From Scytalidium lignicola (lineage: Eukaryota; Ascomycota; Leotiomycetes), in NCBI GenBank assembly GCA_002812745.2, contig NCSJ02000146.1, positions 1 to 64,000 of the forward strand: DNA of 64,000 bases. The letters are read 5' to 3'. The position numbers and the translations under genes were made by a program. The notes beneath the pieces are model-generated. The model was not told the origin of the DNA. It was given only the letters and a program-made list of their open reading frames with translations, and did no database searches. Below are positions 11,850 to 24,710 of the stretch, in pieces (position 1 is the stretch's first letter; each line of letters opens with the position of its first letter).

Positions 11850-13563
11850 TTGCTTTCTCGCATGCATGCCGAGGAAGAAGTGGGAAGGAGGCAAGTTATG
11901 GCTGGTCATAGGAGGGCGCATAAGAAGTCCAGATATGGGTGCACGCTGTGTAAGGAGCGGAAAATAAAGGTGGGTTTGTCATCCGTTTCCTTTTTTGGTG
12001 TTGGGGGGGNTTTTTTTTTTGTAGTTTGGGAAATCTAGTGATTATCTGTTATTTATTTTGGGTAATGAATTTGTTTAGTGTTTAAAGGGTTAGTTTTATC
12101 CTTTATGTTCTGACTGCAAGTGCTGGTTGGGAAAGTTGTGAATTAGAGGGCTAAGTTTATATTTATTTCGCTGTTTTGAGATTGGATGCTGTAGCAACTT
12201 TCCGGGATCTCGGNAAAATGTTTCTCTTTCATTGGAGAGATCTTTACAATGTCAATTCTTTTAGATTTTATATGCTCCTTCTTGTTAATGCTATGAAATT
12301 TCCGGACTTTAGTTGTTGCGTATTTTCTCTATATCTCAAACCTCAACCCGACAAAAGAGCTTTCTTGTATCCGAGTCATTTAAATATTCTGTCGATGATG
12401 TGTTTACATTACTTACAATCTGATTATAGTGTGACGAAGCTAAACCTTCATGCAATAACTGCATACGGCATTCGTCAGCATGTATCTACCGCATGGTACC
12501 ACCAGCAGGTGCTTCACCCGCTTCCTCTGTCCTGAGCTGCAACTCCCCAATCAACATACCCAGCCCTTCATTCCAAACTCTCCCACCAATTCGAACATCT
12601 CTTTATATGCCCATTGGTCAGGGTTTCAATGCATCAGACTTCGAGCTCCTCCACCACTTCACCACAAGCACGAGCTTAACGCTGTGCCATCTACCCAAAA
12701 GGCAAAGTGTGTGGCAATATATAGTCCCACAAATAGCTTTCTCTCATCACTTCCTTCTCCATGGCCTCTTCGCAATAGCAGCCCTCCATATGGCACGGCT
12801 CAACCCTAGCCGTGCGGAGAGCTTATGTTCCCAAGCAGCGCTCCATCATCAGAGTGGCCTAGGTATATTTCGAACGACCATCCCAAATGTGACACCAGAG
12901 AACTGTGACGCATGCTTTGCATTCTCCGCAACACTTGCTGTCTATCATTGGACTTCAACAGGCGGAAAGGGGAGTTTATTCTTTGGGGATGGTGTGAATG
13001 GAGAAATCACCGTTGAGTGGGTGAAGGTGTTACGAGGAGTACACGTATTAAAGTGTGCCTGGCACTGGATTCTTGACGGTCCATTAAAACCACTATTAAG
13101 GCTTACCCCTGAGAGTCTGCAACCCGATGAGCTTTGTCCCGAAGACAGAGAACGATTTGCAGAATTGCGGCGGCTTTGGTCGGGCGGGAATGCAGGCTTT
13201 ACGGCAGAAGATGTTTCATCTCTAGACGAGGCTCTAGATTTGCTTCAAGAATCATACCGCTTCATTCTCACGGCACAAGAAGACGTGAGCTTCACTGCCA
13301 TGACATTTTCATGGCCCGTGAAGGTTTCGAATCATTACATAGAACTCATTCATAGACGCTTGCCCGCGGCTTTGATACTTCTGGCGCATTTTTGTCTGTT
13401 GCTGAATAAAATCGATAACTTTTGGTGGAATCGAGGTATGAGTAGACACTTACTTCAGACTGTCCATCAGACTATAGGAAGAGACTGGGAGAGTTGGATT
13501 AGGTGGCCCTTGCAGGAATTGGTAATTGCTGAGTTTGAGAACAGTGCGAGGGAGATAATTTGA
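11850..13563 (+). CDS. UPC2-like Zn2Cys6 transcription factor
   Basis: Predicted 417-aa protein from exons 11850-11969 and 12430-13563. Splicing across a 460-nt intron joins CTLCKERKIK to CDEAKPSCNNC and completes a C-X2-C-X6-C-X6-C-X2-C-X6-C zinc cluster (Cys 31, 34, 41, 48, 51, 58). A basic stretch (HRRAHKKSRYG) precedes it. The rest resembles the sterol-uptake-control (UPC2/ECM22) class, with LLHHFTTSTSLTL, VPQIAFSHHFLLHGLFAIAA and a helical C-terminal half. Such factors are nuclear and regulate sterol or other metabolic genes; the target here is unknown. Later in-frame ATGs at 11865 and 11898 could also start translation. The intron is long for this window and contains two N bases. Confidence 0.85.
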
Positions 13564-14016
13564 TTTGTTTGAAATTATTGTAGCTTGCATGCTGGTTTGG
13601 GATATAATGACGATGGCGTGGTGTCTTGGTATGGGATATGCAACAAAATTTTCACTATATTCTAAACATGGTATCATAATAAAAGGAGGCTCAACCATCA
13701 TACCACAAAGTGTACATAAACAATTGTCTAATGAGGATATAAAAATAAATAAATTAACCCTCTTTTTTCGTTTGTTCATCTAATAACCGTGACAGCACCG
13801 GTAAACTATCAAGAATTGGAAAAAACACAAATAAATCCACCCGTCCCCAGCGCGAAATCTATGACTACAATACCAAAATCTAAAAATCTTGTGGTATACT
13901 CCGTTTTGCAAAAAGGAGCAATGATCATTCGAAATAGTAGTTATAGCCGTCTACGACCCTGCTACATGTGCCATAATCGATGATGAATCTAATTTTCTAC
14001 AAGACCCAAAACTGAA
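13564..14016. other. Convergent intergenic region
   Basis: It holds the 3-prime UTRs of the Zn2Cys6 gene (plus) and the RTA1-like gene (minus). AT-rich; nothing else is supportable. Confidence 0.5.
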
Positions 14017-15002
14017 CTACGCCAAAGTTTGAAGCGGATAGAGCTTCAGACCTTTTGCGACTACCCCGCCTCTTAGCAGTGCATTCACCTCGCTCGGATG
14101 AATAATATTGAAAGTAACCATGACCGCAAGCATCAGACACGCATCGAAAAGATAGATAAAGATCTCATGGCGGAGGAGGTATCCATTATTGCCTTCGATA
14201 TATTCCACGCACCGAAAGATGGATCGAGCCAAAATGAGGATGCTGGCAAAATAAAGACAGTAGATATGTTTTCGCCAAGGGATCGCCGAATTTTTTGAGC
14301 GTGCTGTGGGAGACTTATTGATCTTGCGGTTGAAGGATACTGCTACCATGACGAAAAAACCAAAGAAAACGATCTGGATAAAGAGGCCGATGACAACTAT
14401 CTTCGAGCCTAGACTCGTTGAATGCTGCGATTTTCCTGCCATGATTCCTCCACCTAGTCACTATCAGCTATTTGTAGTCATAGCTCACAAAGTAGTTTAA
14501 GATATCGTACCTGCTGATTGGGTTAAGAAAGAGAGGACATCTCCAGCAACAAAGCACTTAGTGAGCCATCTTCTCTTGATTATTGATCGATCTTCCCCAT
14601 CAACAAGTAGTATAATATGACCAAGTCCCATATATATACTAGCAGCGAAGAGAGCGGGTGCCAAAAGTAACAGTAGAGTTTGTAGAAGGTATGGTCCAAG
14701 ACTCCAATTTGGAGTCTGGTTGCTTGACAGTGCACGACCGATATACCCAATCCACTCAACTTTGGAAGTATACCAAATTAGTTTCCTCCGGCAACGCTGG
14801 TGCTATGCATCGCTTAGGGATTTCACTTACAGAAGCCTCCTATAACCAGGGGGATGACGTACCACGTCCTCGTTCGAAAGAGCTGATAACAGTGAAAGAA
14901 CGTTGTGAAACTGAATAGAATTATAAATACCACGGCAGCTGCCATGGAAGGATCATAATGATAAAAAACAAATGTCGAACTGGACCCATTATCAGATGCC
15001 AT
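14017..15002 (-). CDS. RTA1-like seven-transmembrane protein
   Basis: Predicted 285-aa integral membrane protein from exons 15002-14831, 14759-14511 and 14453-14017 (introns 71 and 57 nt). Exon 1 starts MASDNGSSSTFVFYHYDPS and enters the first membrane helix. Across the junctions the RTA1 hallmarks appear: GGFFEWIGYIGRALSS, LLLAPALFAASIYMGLG, then DVLSFLTQSAGGGIMA. Seven hydrophobic helices fit. The family includes yeast RTA1, RSB1 and PUG1, linked to sphingoid-base efflux, 7-aminocholesterol resistance and heme transport; the substrate cannot be told from sequence. Expected at the plasma membrane. The gene diverges from SSR4 over about 700 bp. Confidence 0.9.
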
Positions 15003-15702
15003 GGTGGTGGGCAGTGTCTTGATGGGTGAATTGGAGTGGTGGATATGGATCTAGGCTTAGAGGGAAGAAAAAGCAATAAATGAAAGGGAATTCAACACTT
15101 GTAAAGTCCATTTTTAAAAGTTTAGAACGTAGAAATATTCTTTAATACTTATTCTTTTCTCCTATCCTGGTGAGGCGCAGGACACAAGCTCGCGGTTTCG
15201 TGCTCGGATTCGTAGCTCGTATCTCGTAATTGGAGTTGAGCGAACAAACGCTAAGTTATTACTAGTCTGGCAGCTTCTCTCTATGGGGCTGAGCGGAGAC
15301 TGTAATGCCTGGAGTTCTTCGTAAAGCAATCATCTTGCTCGGTTTAGCTCGCGGAGCTCGAAAGCGCCGAGAAAGGTGCATTGTAATTGATTGGAGGTCG
15401 GTTCAGAGTGTTGTTTCGAAAGACTTGTATTCTCTGATGCCTCAGGCGTCATTAATCCCTCGTAGCGGATTTGCTGGATGAAGACTGGGCTGAGCTAGGC
15501 CAATTTTCGTTAGCTTAAAATCCACGTGATCTAGACGATAGATTGGGAAAATGAGTTCAGTCGCGTCTGGCCTTAAAACTTCGTGTCGCATAAGGGAAGG
15601 CTGAAGTTTAACAAGAGCGCTCCATTTCATCCAATCCCTTAACTGTCGCAAGCATTATCGCGAGATAGGCACATTGCGCCTTATCCGCTTGCGTATTTCA
15701 CA
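15003..15702. promoter_or_regulatory. Divergent promoter region, RTA1-like / SSR4
   Basis: About 700 bp separate two start codons pointing apart, so both promoters must lie here. I found no motif strong enough to name. Confidence 0.5.
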
Positions 15703-18008
15703 ATGCAGGATCCGAGCTTTGGGGTCCAGCGAGACCTGGTATGTTTACGAGCCTCCCTCTTCAATCAATTACGAAGGGGTATTCTGACATGGATAGATAC
15801 CACACGTCCATCTCATCTCGACCTTCCGATTTCCCGTTCTGCCAAATCTTCATCCTGACAAGGTCACCGAATGGCTACTCAATGCCCCCAAAATTGCGCG
15901 AGATCAATCCCCGTTTTACTGGACATATCTTGATCGTCCGGCGGACGGAACGATACTTCTCACCTGGCAATCTATAAACCTGGGCACAGACTTCGCAAGT
16001 GATGGTTATATATGGTCCCCTGGCGAGACCGCCTTTCAATTGGAGGTTGCTGGTGGCTATGTATGTCTTGTGAATTAGTAAATGTATGTTGGAGTGCTAA
16101 TTTAGGCAACAGACGCTCGAAATGTACCAGCACAAGACTGGTTACGGTCCTGGAGAACCCATAGCTACACATACACGTCGCCGCTATCGTCTCCTTCCTC
16201 CTAAATTCCCCGTTCCCAACGGTTCACCCCCGGATCCGAGCTTTTGGATTGTGCATTATGGCCAATGTGCGCCGGAAGATCGCGTGCCTCCCAACGTGAT
16301 TCCTATCGATCAACGAATCCAAAACACCATGAGTACAAGAGCGTATTTGCAACAGCAAGGTCAGATAATTCACAAAGAGTTTATGCTGCATGATCGAAGC
16401 AATTGGCCAAACGTCCCATTCCCATCCAGACCACAGGCTCGGCAACCAATATACGGATCAGCAATGACTCCAGTAAGAACACCGCAAACTATGGCCTATC
16501 CCACTCAAGCAACCCCTGGCCCTCCTTCAAAGAGAGCTCGAACCCAACCGAATGCTGCACAAAACCACTTACCACCACCTGCTGCAGTTCCTCGCATTAC
16601 CGATGATATGGACGATGAAGAAGATACATCTCGAGGGGATATTTATGACCAGATCACCCCTAGGGAGGTTAGCGCAATGCGATACAGGCAGAATCATGAG
16701 TGGATGGATGAAGTTCTATCTTCGCCATTTTCTATCAGCCAAATCATGCCGGTGCATCTGGGCCTTGGGCTAAAGGGTGAATTAAACAGTCTGACTGAAG
16801 GCTTCTTCGATGCCGAAGTTGGTGACCCTTCGAAAGATACAACGAAATACAATTATGTTGGCCGACTCGATCCTGGAAAAGCCGAGGAATTCCGAACAAG
16901 GGCTAATAGCCGAATTGCTCAGATTGGAACCGAAATAGAGAAGATGAAAGCTTTACATGAGAAGCGATTGAAGAAGTTCAAAAGAGGTACACTCTTAGTG
17001 GAAGCTGAAAAGGAGTTGAGGAATGCAGTGCATGACCCAACAGATACCGGCTCTGAGTATTGGAGGTTAGAGGGTAAGGTTGGTGAAGATGATGAAGATG
17101 ATGCAGTTGGAGCGGTACCACCTAAAGTTGATGATATTCTCGCCAAAGTCGAGGCTAGCCTAGGCAGACATGCCACTGCTGTGCATGAACTTCAGCGTAT
17201 CCAAGATGGCGGTTACGAAGAGGCGCCAGCAATACCCAGTCCCAAGATCTCGCCTCAACCCTCACACAATGGATCACAACAAAGTGGTCAAAGTGGTGTG
17301 CTCATTGGTGATGCAGATATTGATATGGGGGGTTCTGCAGCTGGCTTGTTGGATCAATTCCATACTGGCCTTTCCTCCAATTCAACACCTGGTAATAGTT
17401 TTGCCACGCCGCAAGCCCATCTTCAGGGCCCATCTCCTGCCCCTTCCTCATTGGCGAATGTTGCCTCACCAAATGCTCCAACTAACGGTACTCCACAGCC
17501 GTCAGCACCGCAGGGTCAAGGACAGCAAGAAACGACCAAATCAGTTGATTCCGCAAGTCAGCCTCCAGCGACAGATGCTAGCAGTACTGGTGACTGGGTT
17601 GTCGTACCCCCAGGTGGAGTATCTCCTGAACCATCTACTGCAGCACAGAACAACACCGCTACGCCAGCAGCTATGGAGACATCCCAGGCACCACCTAGCA
17701 CGGCACAACAGACGACAGCCGGTGCAGAAAGCAAAGTTGATACCCCCGCAGCTGCGGCAGACCCATCTCCAGCAGGTTCCCTCCCAACATTCGATTCTAA
17801 CGCAAACGACTTTGGCGACTTAGAAGACCTTGACACTGCCGGCGAAGCTCTCGCTGGTTACAATGACCATAGTCTAGGAGGTGACGAGGATATGGACCTT
17901 GGGCTTGATATGGACGTCGGTATGGATGATTCTGCTTTTGGAGATGCATTCCACGGGGTTGATACACCTAATAATGATAGCGCACAAGGTGATGGAGAGG
18001 GGATGTAA
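15703..18008 (+). CDS. SSR4: SWI/SNF and RSC complex subunit Ssr4 (DUF1750)
   Basis: Predicted 731-aa protein from exons 15703-15738, 15797-16060 and 16113-18008 (introns 58 and 52 nt). The 12-residue first exon joins HVHLISTFRFPVLPN, WLLNAPKIARDQSPF and LGTDFASDGYIWSPGE, the conserved N-terminal Ssr4 domain, followed by TLEMYQHKTGYGPGEP. The middle has HEWMDEVLSSPFSISQI and a long charged coiled coil (~residues 350-400). The C-terminal third is Gln/Ser/Pro/Thr-rich and ends with a strongly acidic tail. In fission yeast Ssr4 is shared by the SWI/SNF and RSC chromatin remodellers, so the protein should be nuclear. The first exon is short, but its frame and splice sites fit cleanly. Confidence 0.9.
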
Positions 18009-18485
18009 AAGCGCTAGGTAGTGCTTATGTGACCTCTGGTGTTTACGGTTATTATGTATAACTTTATGGGATTGACGTACTGGAAGTAAAGGTTGCTATT
18101 TTGGAAGATGTATCATACGTTCATCACGTCAAGTCTAGAGAATTGAAATGCTCTTGTAGTAACTTTTGGTGAAGCTTGAAAGCTGCAGAGTACGCATTTC
18201 ATGGCAAGACTGCCATTGTAGAAACAGAAAGCACAGTGAAATTTGTCGAATCGAATCGCCCACGATCATATTCAATATTCACTATAAAAAGTATGGTAGA
18301 TGTAGAATTAATTCGTAGAAATTAGCAGTCCTGAATCCATAATATAGAATTAGCCAATTCAAAGCAACCCCGCGCAATCCAGCAACCCCATAGCCTTTAT
18401 TCCCTTTGCGCATAGCTTTCGTGACTTCATTAATCTCATAGCAATTCGNTTTTTTTCTCCTTATCGTTTCCACTTCATGATATCT
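18009..18485. other. Convergent intergenic region
   Basis: It holds the 3-prime UTRs of SSR4 and of the minus-strand RdRP gene. One ambiguous base sits at 18449 beside a T run. No gene seen. Confidence 0.5.
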
Positions 18486-21400
18486 TCACCAAACTCTCTG
18501 CACCTCTCTCAAGCAAACTGCCGCAGCAAGATACTTAAAACTCATCAAACTCTGATTATAACTCAAGCCCCTAATTCCTCTCCTGGAACTGCGCGGTTCC
18601 ATTGCAACCTTCAGACAAGCAATGCTGCGTTCCATAGCCTCCATCGACGCCTCCTCTTCCCCATGCCGAATCCACTGAATAATCGAGGTGGAAAGTTCGT
18701 TGAACTGCCCTTTCATTGAAAGAGAGAGATCACGCTGTCGACTAGTTTGAACTCCTGTTTTACCAAGGATGTTCCCTACTATAACTTCTAATTCTGTGAT
18801 CGGACGACGTGGGTGATCACTATACTCGGCTATTATGTTTAGAAGAGACGATTCGTACCTATTGACATATTGTTGTTAGCTTATAATAAAGAAACAGAGC
18901 AAATGACAGTGATAGCACTTACTCATCTCGGATGCTTTTAGCTTCATCAACGTGGTGTTCCCATTGGAACCCTTGAGCTTGGTATCCCACATATGACCAA
19001 ACCTTGCCTAGAACTGTCTCGCCAGAAGAGGTCTCATATGCTAATGAATGTTTTTTAATCTGGTCGAAGATTGTACGCTCATCGACATTACGGAATAGTT
19101 TACCCAAGATTTTATCGCTCTCATAATACCTGAACGTGGGGAGATCACCAGCTAAATCTTCATCTTCTTCCTCATCTAGGATTTGTGGGTCATGAAACAT
19201 AACCTCACCCTTTTTGGATATATTGACATGAGGCCCATGGGCCATGAAATCAGGACGCCACTTGCTGACTAGTGGCATTCTTTCCATATCAGGCTATAAT
19301 TAACTTCTTGTCAGTTACAGGGCTCAAATACGATAGGTAACCTAGGAAAAGAGAAACTAAAACTCATACCGGTATTCCCGTCTTTGAGAAATCGACCGCA
19401 GTGGAGGCTAACTCTGCTAGGAGTACACAATTAGAATCACAAGTACCCTTCTCACTTTGGTCTGCCAGGATTTCGTGACTGGTACAGATACGACCAAGTT
19501 GGTCGGTTTCCATGAACTTGATAAAGAAATCAGTCATGTCTTTGTGGACTACTGGCCTTCTAATGTCTAACGGAGCTACACGTGGATAATCTGCCGCTGT
19601 AGAAATCTTCTTGGGCATTGCATCTCGACCCCACATAATGTAGTAGAGGTCACCATCTAGATCTCCGCCACTGAGTTTGCTGGGAAGGTCACGATATCCC
19701 TTTTGACTGAAGCATATGCAATTTGTCAGGCTCATCAGGGGGGAATCATGTGGTACCTTAACAGCCTTGGCGACTTGGATATCTCCAGGGTGGAGAGCTG
19801 GTGCTCTTGATACAACCACCCTATTTTGTTCTAGGACGGTTGGAACGCCATCTTTAGTGACGATGCAAAATATCTCGCCTTCTTCAAGAATTCCGGTCTC
19901 ATCCATTATACCATGAAGATGATATCCTTTTTCAACAGGTATTCTTGCCTTGTACTTCAAAAGGCGAAGGTCCATCAGCACTGCCATCTCCACAATATCG
20001 CGCAAAAAGACATCTTGGCGGAAATCTATCTTCATAGAATATAGCGTGGAAATCAACCATGGCAGATCCATCCTTTCTCCAATAGCCTTTGATCTTAAGT
20101 ATGAGATAGTATTATAGGGACTCTCTGTGATTGATCGAAGGCGCTTGACTTCGCGCTGTTGGAGTTTGAAGAAGAAGTTCTCATCCACTTCAAGATCCTC
20201 GAGTATCTTTATCAACTGTCGACTAAGATACATTGGAAGTGGCTTATAAGAAGCGCCACATATTTCAATATCTGTTATGACCGATCCTTCAAATTTAACC
20301 ATTGATGGGCGAATACAAAGAGTATGGCCAGGCAGCCGGGTATCCAGGGCTATCATTCCTTTGGCACCTGTTCACCACGTATTAGCTGTATTCATCATAA
20401 GTTCCAAATCCTAATATAATAATAATCGGTGAATAGGGGTAGAGGAATAACATTTTCAAAGATATACCTTTCCATCTTATCTGATAGCACGTCGGTTGAT
20501 CTTGAGCGCGATTCCTAGGTAAGTAACCCCAGATGGTATGCATCACGGAGCTCGACATGGTGCCCACACCATCACTGAAGACACGACCATTACGTTCGAC
20601 ATCTGGTATACTTAGATATGTACTGTTCGTCAAAGGAACTGCAATCGGCGTATCGGTGAATGCTTGTCCAATACGGGCAGCACACTTAGCTGGAGAGCGA
20701 ATATTTGAAAAATCGCCAAGTTCATCAATAATACTTGTAGCTGTAACAAATTTACCATCGGGACCTTGAAATGGTGCCACAAACCAGCAAGATTGTGCTC
20801 GAAGCGATGAATGAGAGAATCCCAGAAACGAATAGTGACGGCCAGCAATATCCAGTCCCCGCTCCAAGACCTCTTTGAATCTACCATTGAAAATTCTATC
20901 GTTGGATACCCGCGGATTAAAACGAATGATATCTCCATCTTCCTCACAGAACTGGACACGCAAAAAGAATTCGTGGTGGTTAGCATATTTGCGTAGAACA
21001 CGATTGTTTGTATCTGTGTCCGGGCCATAAAGATAGTTACCAGTCGGCGTAATTACGGCTCGATGTATCGTTGCTATGTTTTTTGGTTCTGCGTTGCGCT
21101 GGGTATAAAATTGTTCATCTGTAGCCTTTTCATTGTCGAGCAAATATTCCACTGGTGTTTTAGTTTCCAGTTGTTCTTCGATTCCTGGGCCTGGCCACTG
21201 GATCTGATTGACGAGTTTTTGTATAGCAGCAATGCAAACTGGAACTTTTGAACGTTTAGCCATACTTTCAACCACTGGGATCAAGTCAAGGACTTGTTCT
21301 GGTCTGAGATATCCGTTTTGAGCTAGCGCCTGCAACTGGAACTTCAGAACGAAAGGCAAAGTAACTTGTGATGCCGACAATGTGAATTGTAGCCGCCGCC

Positions 21401-22319
21401 ACTGATCTGAATGCTTCCACCCAGATAGAGGAAATTCTAGTTTGGTGCTCATATGGATTATGGATGGCATATCAGGGGTAGTCCTCAGTTCTTGCAAATC
21501 ATCTATCATCGCTTCTATATCATAAGTTTGAATGTGTAATCGGTACACGAAACAGCTTCCAACTACCAATTGATGCAGTTCATCGATAAACGGAAGTCTA
21601 CTTCGACTTTGGCTCGATATCTTCGTTTGTTTCAGTTTCATCCCAGCGAATAGGTCTATAATATCTAGTTGGGCTTCGAGCCGTGGAGCCTCTTTCATTG
21701 TAATGGTGATTGACGGGGCTGGGGATGTCTCAGAAACAATGTAGTCTATAGCATTGTACCTAAATTCGATCCTGTGATTTGTTCCAAAGGTCAAGATCAT
21801 ACAATTTCTTCCAAATTTTGCCTTGCCTTCCCATGAGTAATCCCACTCAGAACTGTATAAGGCTCTACCATGGATAGACTTCCAAACGCCGCAGGAGATG
21901 CCAGAGCAAGAAAAGACCACATGTCTAGAATTGGGCTCATGGCTCTTATAAACCCCTGCTTCAACTTTCGTAACGTGTTCTGCTCGATCTTTGTGCTCCT
22001 TTTGTAATACTTTGACGAGATATTTATCGGGAGATCGGTTGCTTTTATTTGGATAAATAGGAACACCCATGAACATGAGCCTGGGTTGATGTTGAACTCG
22101 GAGATTGATTCGAGGATTGGAACTAGATGGTGTTCCGTAAAGGAGGAGGAAGCGCTCGCCATCTTCTTGAATTAGAAACACTAAGAACGCATAGTTCTTG
22201 CCTCTCAGTTTCTGAACATAATACTGTCCCGTAAATATCTTTTTCGCAAGGGGATCGAAAAATTTCCTCAAACTATTCTCAGTTGCCTGTTTGGGCACAT
22301 TTCTGAGGTGGACCTCCAT
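18486..22319 (-). CDS. RNA-dependent RNA polymerase, SAD-1/Rdp1-like
   Basis: Predicted 1,197-aa protein from exons 22319-20468, 20367-19370, 19293-18923 and 18858-18486 (introns 100, 76 and 64 nt). The N-terminus (MEVHLRNVPKQATENSLRKF) is RRM-like. The catalytic motif of eukaryotic RdRPs, DLDGD within SGGDLDGDLYYIMWG, is intact at about residues 853-857. Flanking RdRP blocks include FSDGVGTMS, YQIRWKGAKGMIALD and the Arg-Pro-Ser-Met segment before KFEG. The C-terminal exons encode the usual helical tail. These enzymes make double-stranded RNA for small-RNA silencing (quelling or meiotic silencing in Neurospora, heterochromatin in fission yeast). With an RRM-like N-terminus I place it nearer SAD-1/Rdp1 than QDE-1; only a phylogeny can decide. 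Confidence 0.92.
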
Positions 22320-23357
22320 GTTGTCAGAAGCTGTTGGAGGGCTGCTCGATTAAGGCATGCTTGTTGACCGTACGATCCCAATAATATGAGAAAACGCGAT
22401 GTGTACTTTAGGAGTAGAACAGCCTTATTATTTGTGAGATATTATTCCTGAGAACATTGGGAGGAAACGAAAGGTGAAGAAGGCTGGGGAAGCAAACGAC
22501 TTTAAGAATAAGAACCGCAGCGAATGAGAGAGATGCAGCTTCAAGGCGGCTCCTGACGTGGGAGGAGTTGTCAGACTTTACAACTAGTTTGACGATATCT
22601 CCCGCCAAAAATTAAGTACTTCATGCCAATACTATAACTTTTGCGTTTGTATTGGTGGTACTTCTCAGTTCTGTCACTAGTTGGGTGTGGTGTGGGGTCG
22701 GAAACGAAGTGATTATTGATGTTTGATGGCTTTACTGTAGCACCATAACAAACGCATTTAAATAAACCAATCTTGTAGGCGGATTCTGTATCAATGCTAT
22801 CGATTCCCTCACGTAAGGCAATGACATTCCTTGACTTGGAATGCACGAATTCAAAATAACCAACCTACTTTACTTGATAGAAGTAACAAAATGATCACTT
22901 GATTTAAATAGTAACTGAACGTCGGCAGATATAAATTCGCTCACCAGTTGTACTCGCTATAATATTAAATGTTGTATGCTCTAAATTTTACACCGTAATG
23001 ATGTAGCCCAATCATTCATCTCACTTCCTTAATTGTCCTCCTACTGGATGTATGTAGCAACATTGAAGTATACTAGTCAAATTTCCCACAACTACCTTAG
23101 CAGCATGCTATATGCATTTCTTTCGATTTTAACGTTTGTTAAATGCTATCGAATTGGTTCGTACTCCATATTATGATGATTGATGGGTGGAACATGGTTT
23201 CTCTAATACGAACCTAATATTCTGGACGACTAAGTTAGATAAGGATATGAATATTGGTATTTCTTCTACGGCGAACTGCTTTTGTTAATTTGTGCTTGCT
23301 GGTGGTATTTGAAATATCAGACAGAGGTGTGGAGTAGAAATCTATTAGTACAGGGTA
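22320..23357. other. Upstream region of the RdRP gene and 3-prime side of QRI7
   Basis: About 1 kb, AT-rich, between two genes on the same strand. It must hold the RdRP promoter and the QRI7 3-prime UTR. The ORFs are short and look random. Confidence 0.5.
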
Positions 23358-24710
23358 TCAAGCAACTTTATTCCATCCATCTACGCCCAGGATTCCACCA
23401 TCTTCGGCATGTGGATCAATAGACCATTTCTTCAGAGCCACCATATCTAACTTGGACCTCCATCCTGCCTCCCACAGTTCAATCCCAGTCCATGCAATCA
23501 TTGCTGCATTGTCTGTACACAGAGCTGGCGGAGGGAACATGAGTTCCAGATCCGGGTGTCCCCTTGCATCCAGAATAGCCCTCAAGAGATGTCGCAAGAA
23601 TTGATTACTTGCTACACCACCAGATACAACCAAGGCTTTCACACCTTTGATATCAGGATTCTCGAGAGCTAGTAGAACTCTAGAAGCAAGGTGCTCGAAG
23701 GAGACTCTCATCACTTCATGGGCAAGTGCTCTTCGCTCCTCAACGTCCATGTTCGGTTTCCCTTCCATGATCCGCTTTACGGTACTCCCAATGCCAGAAT
23801 ACGAAAACTCAGACCCTCTGAACCCCTCTGGAGCTTGTGATAGAGGTGGTCTAATTGTCCAACCGTAGCCAGTATCCTTCATAGTGAGTTCCTCTTTCCT
23901 TGTACGAGGAGGCGTGTAATCATATCCCAAATTCGCCTCTGGGTATGCGAATCTTTCTAATACTCCTCCATACATTACATTAGAAGCGGATTCTAGGATG
24001 TTTGTAGGGAGTATATTTCGTGCGCATTTATCAACTACCACTCCCAATGCAAGATCAGTAGTAGTAGCTAGGATCTTGTGATCGAAAAGCCCCTTGGATT
24101 GAACCAGCATTGTATGTCCGCCGGAGACGAGCAGAGAGAGAAAAGGAAATTCGGGTTTTAATTTCTGAGTTTCACGAGAGTTGATATCCGCTTCCAGTGC
24201 AGAGATCAAGCGCGGTGTTAGAGCATGAGCCTGCATGTGGTTCACACCCAGTATTGGTATCTGCCACGCAACTGAAAGTCCCTTTGCCGTATCAATCCCA
24301 GTTATTAGACTTGCCCGCATTCCTGGACCTCGAGTGACCGTGATAAAGTCAGGTTTCTGTCGACATTGTGTATGGATGCCATTGGAGATGGCTACGCAGT
24401 TGGTGGATTGTTCAGATCCCAAAGGAAGAATTGGCAAACTCGATACTGCATCATTCACTAGCTTTGCGAGATTCTTTTGATGAGACACATGCGATAGTAT
24501 CGGGTGAACGCCTTCCCACGATCGATTGTCGGACGTGATCTTCGAATGGTAATGTAGAGTTGCGGAATTATTTTGACGTTTTTCTAGCACTGCTACACTG
24601 GTGTCGTCACAGGAAGTCTCGATTGCCAACGTTAGAAGGTTGCGTCGCTCTGTTACACGGCGGATGAAGACTCCAGGACGCCTGATGAGCAGACATACTG
24701 GCCTCATCAA
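23358..24710 (-). CDS. QRI7: Mitochondrial tRNA N6-threonylcarbamoyladenosine synthase Qri7
   Basis: A 450-aa intronless gene of the TsaD/Kae1/Qri7 family, which transfers the threonylcarbamoyl group to A37 of tRNAs reading ANN codons. It starts with a basic, Arg-rich, acid-free segment (~25 residues) typical of a mitochondrial presequence, then the ATPase motif AIETSCDDTSVAV. The metal-binding pair is at H158 and H162 (NHMQAHALTP). Further signatures are LLVSGGHTMLV, VSGGVASNQFLR and CTDNAAMIAWTG. The presequence and bacterial-type features point to the mitochondrial form, which acts alone in yeast, rather than cytosolic Kae1 of KEOPS. Length fits. Confidence 0.93.
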   Translation of the reverse strand: MMRPVCLLIRRPGVFIRRVTERRNLLTLAIETSCDDTSVAVLEKRQNNSATLHYHSKITSDNRSWEGVHPILSHVSHQKNLAKLVNDAVSSLPILPLGSEQSTNCVAISNGIHTQCRQKPDFITVTRGPGMRASLITGIDTAKGLSVAWQIPILGVNHMQAHALTPRLISALEADINSRETQKLKPEFPFLSLLVSGGHTMLVQSKGLFDHKILATTTDLALGVVVDKCARNILPTNILESASNVMYGGVLERFAYPEANLGYDYTPPRTRKEELTMKDTGYGWTIRPPLSQAPEGFRGSEFSYSGIGSTVKRIMEGKPNMDVEERRALAHEVMRVSFEHLASRVLLALENPDIKGVKALVVSGGVASNQFLRHLLRAILDARGHPDLELMFPPPALCTDNAAMIAWTGIELWEAGWRSKLDMVALKKWSIDPHAEDGGILGVDGWNKVA

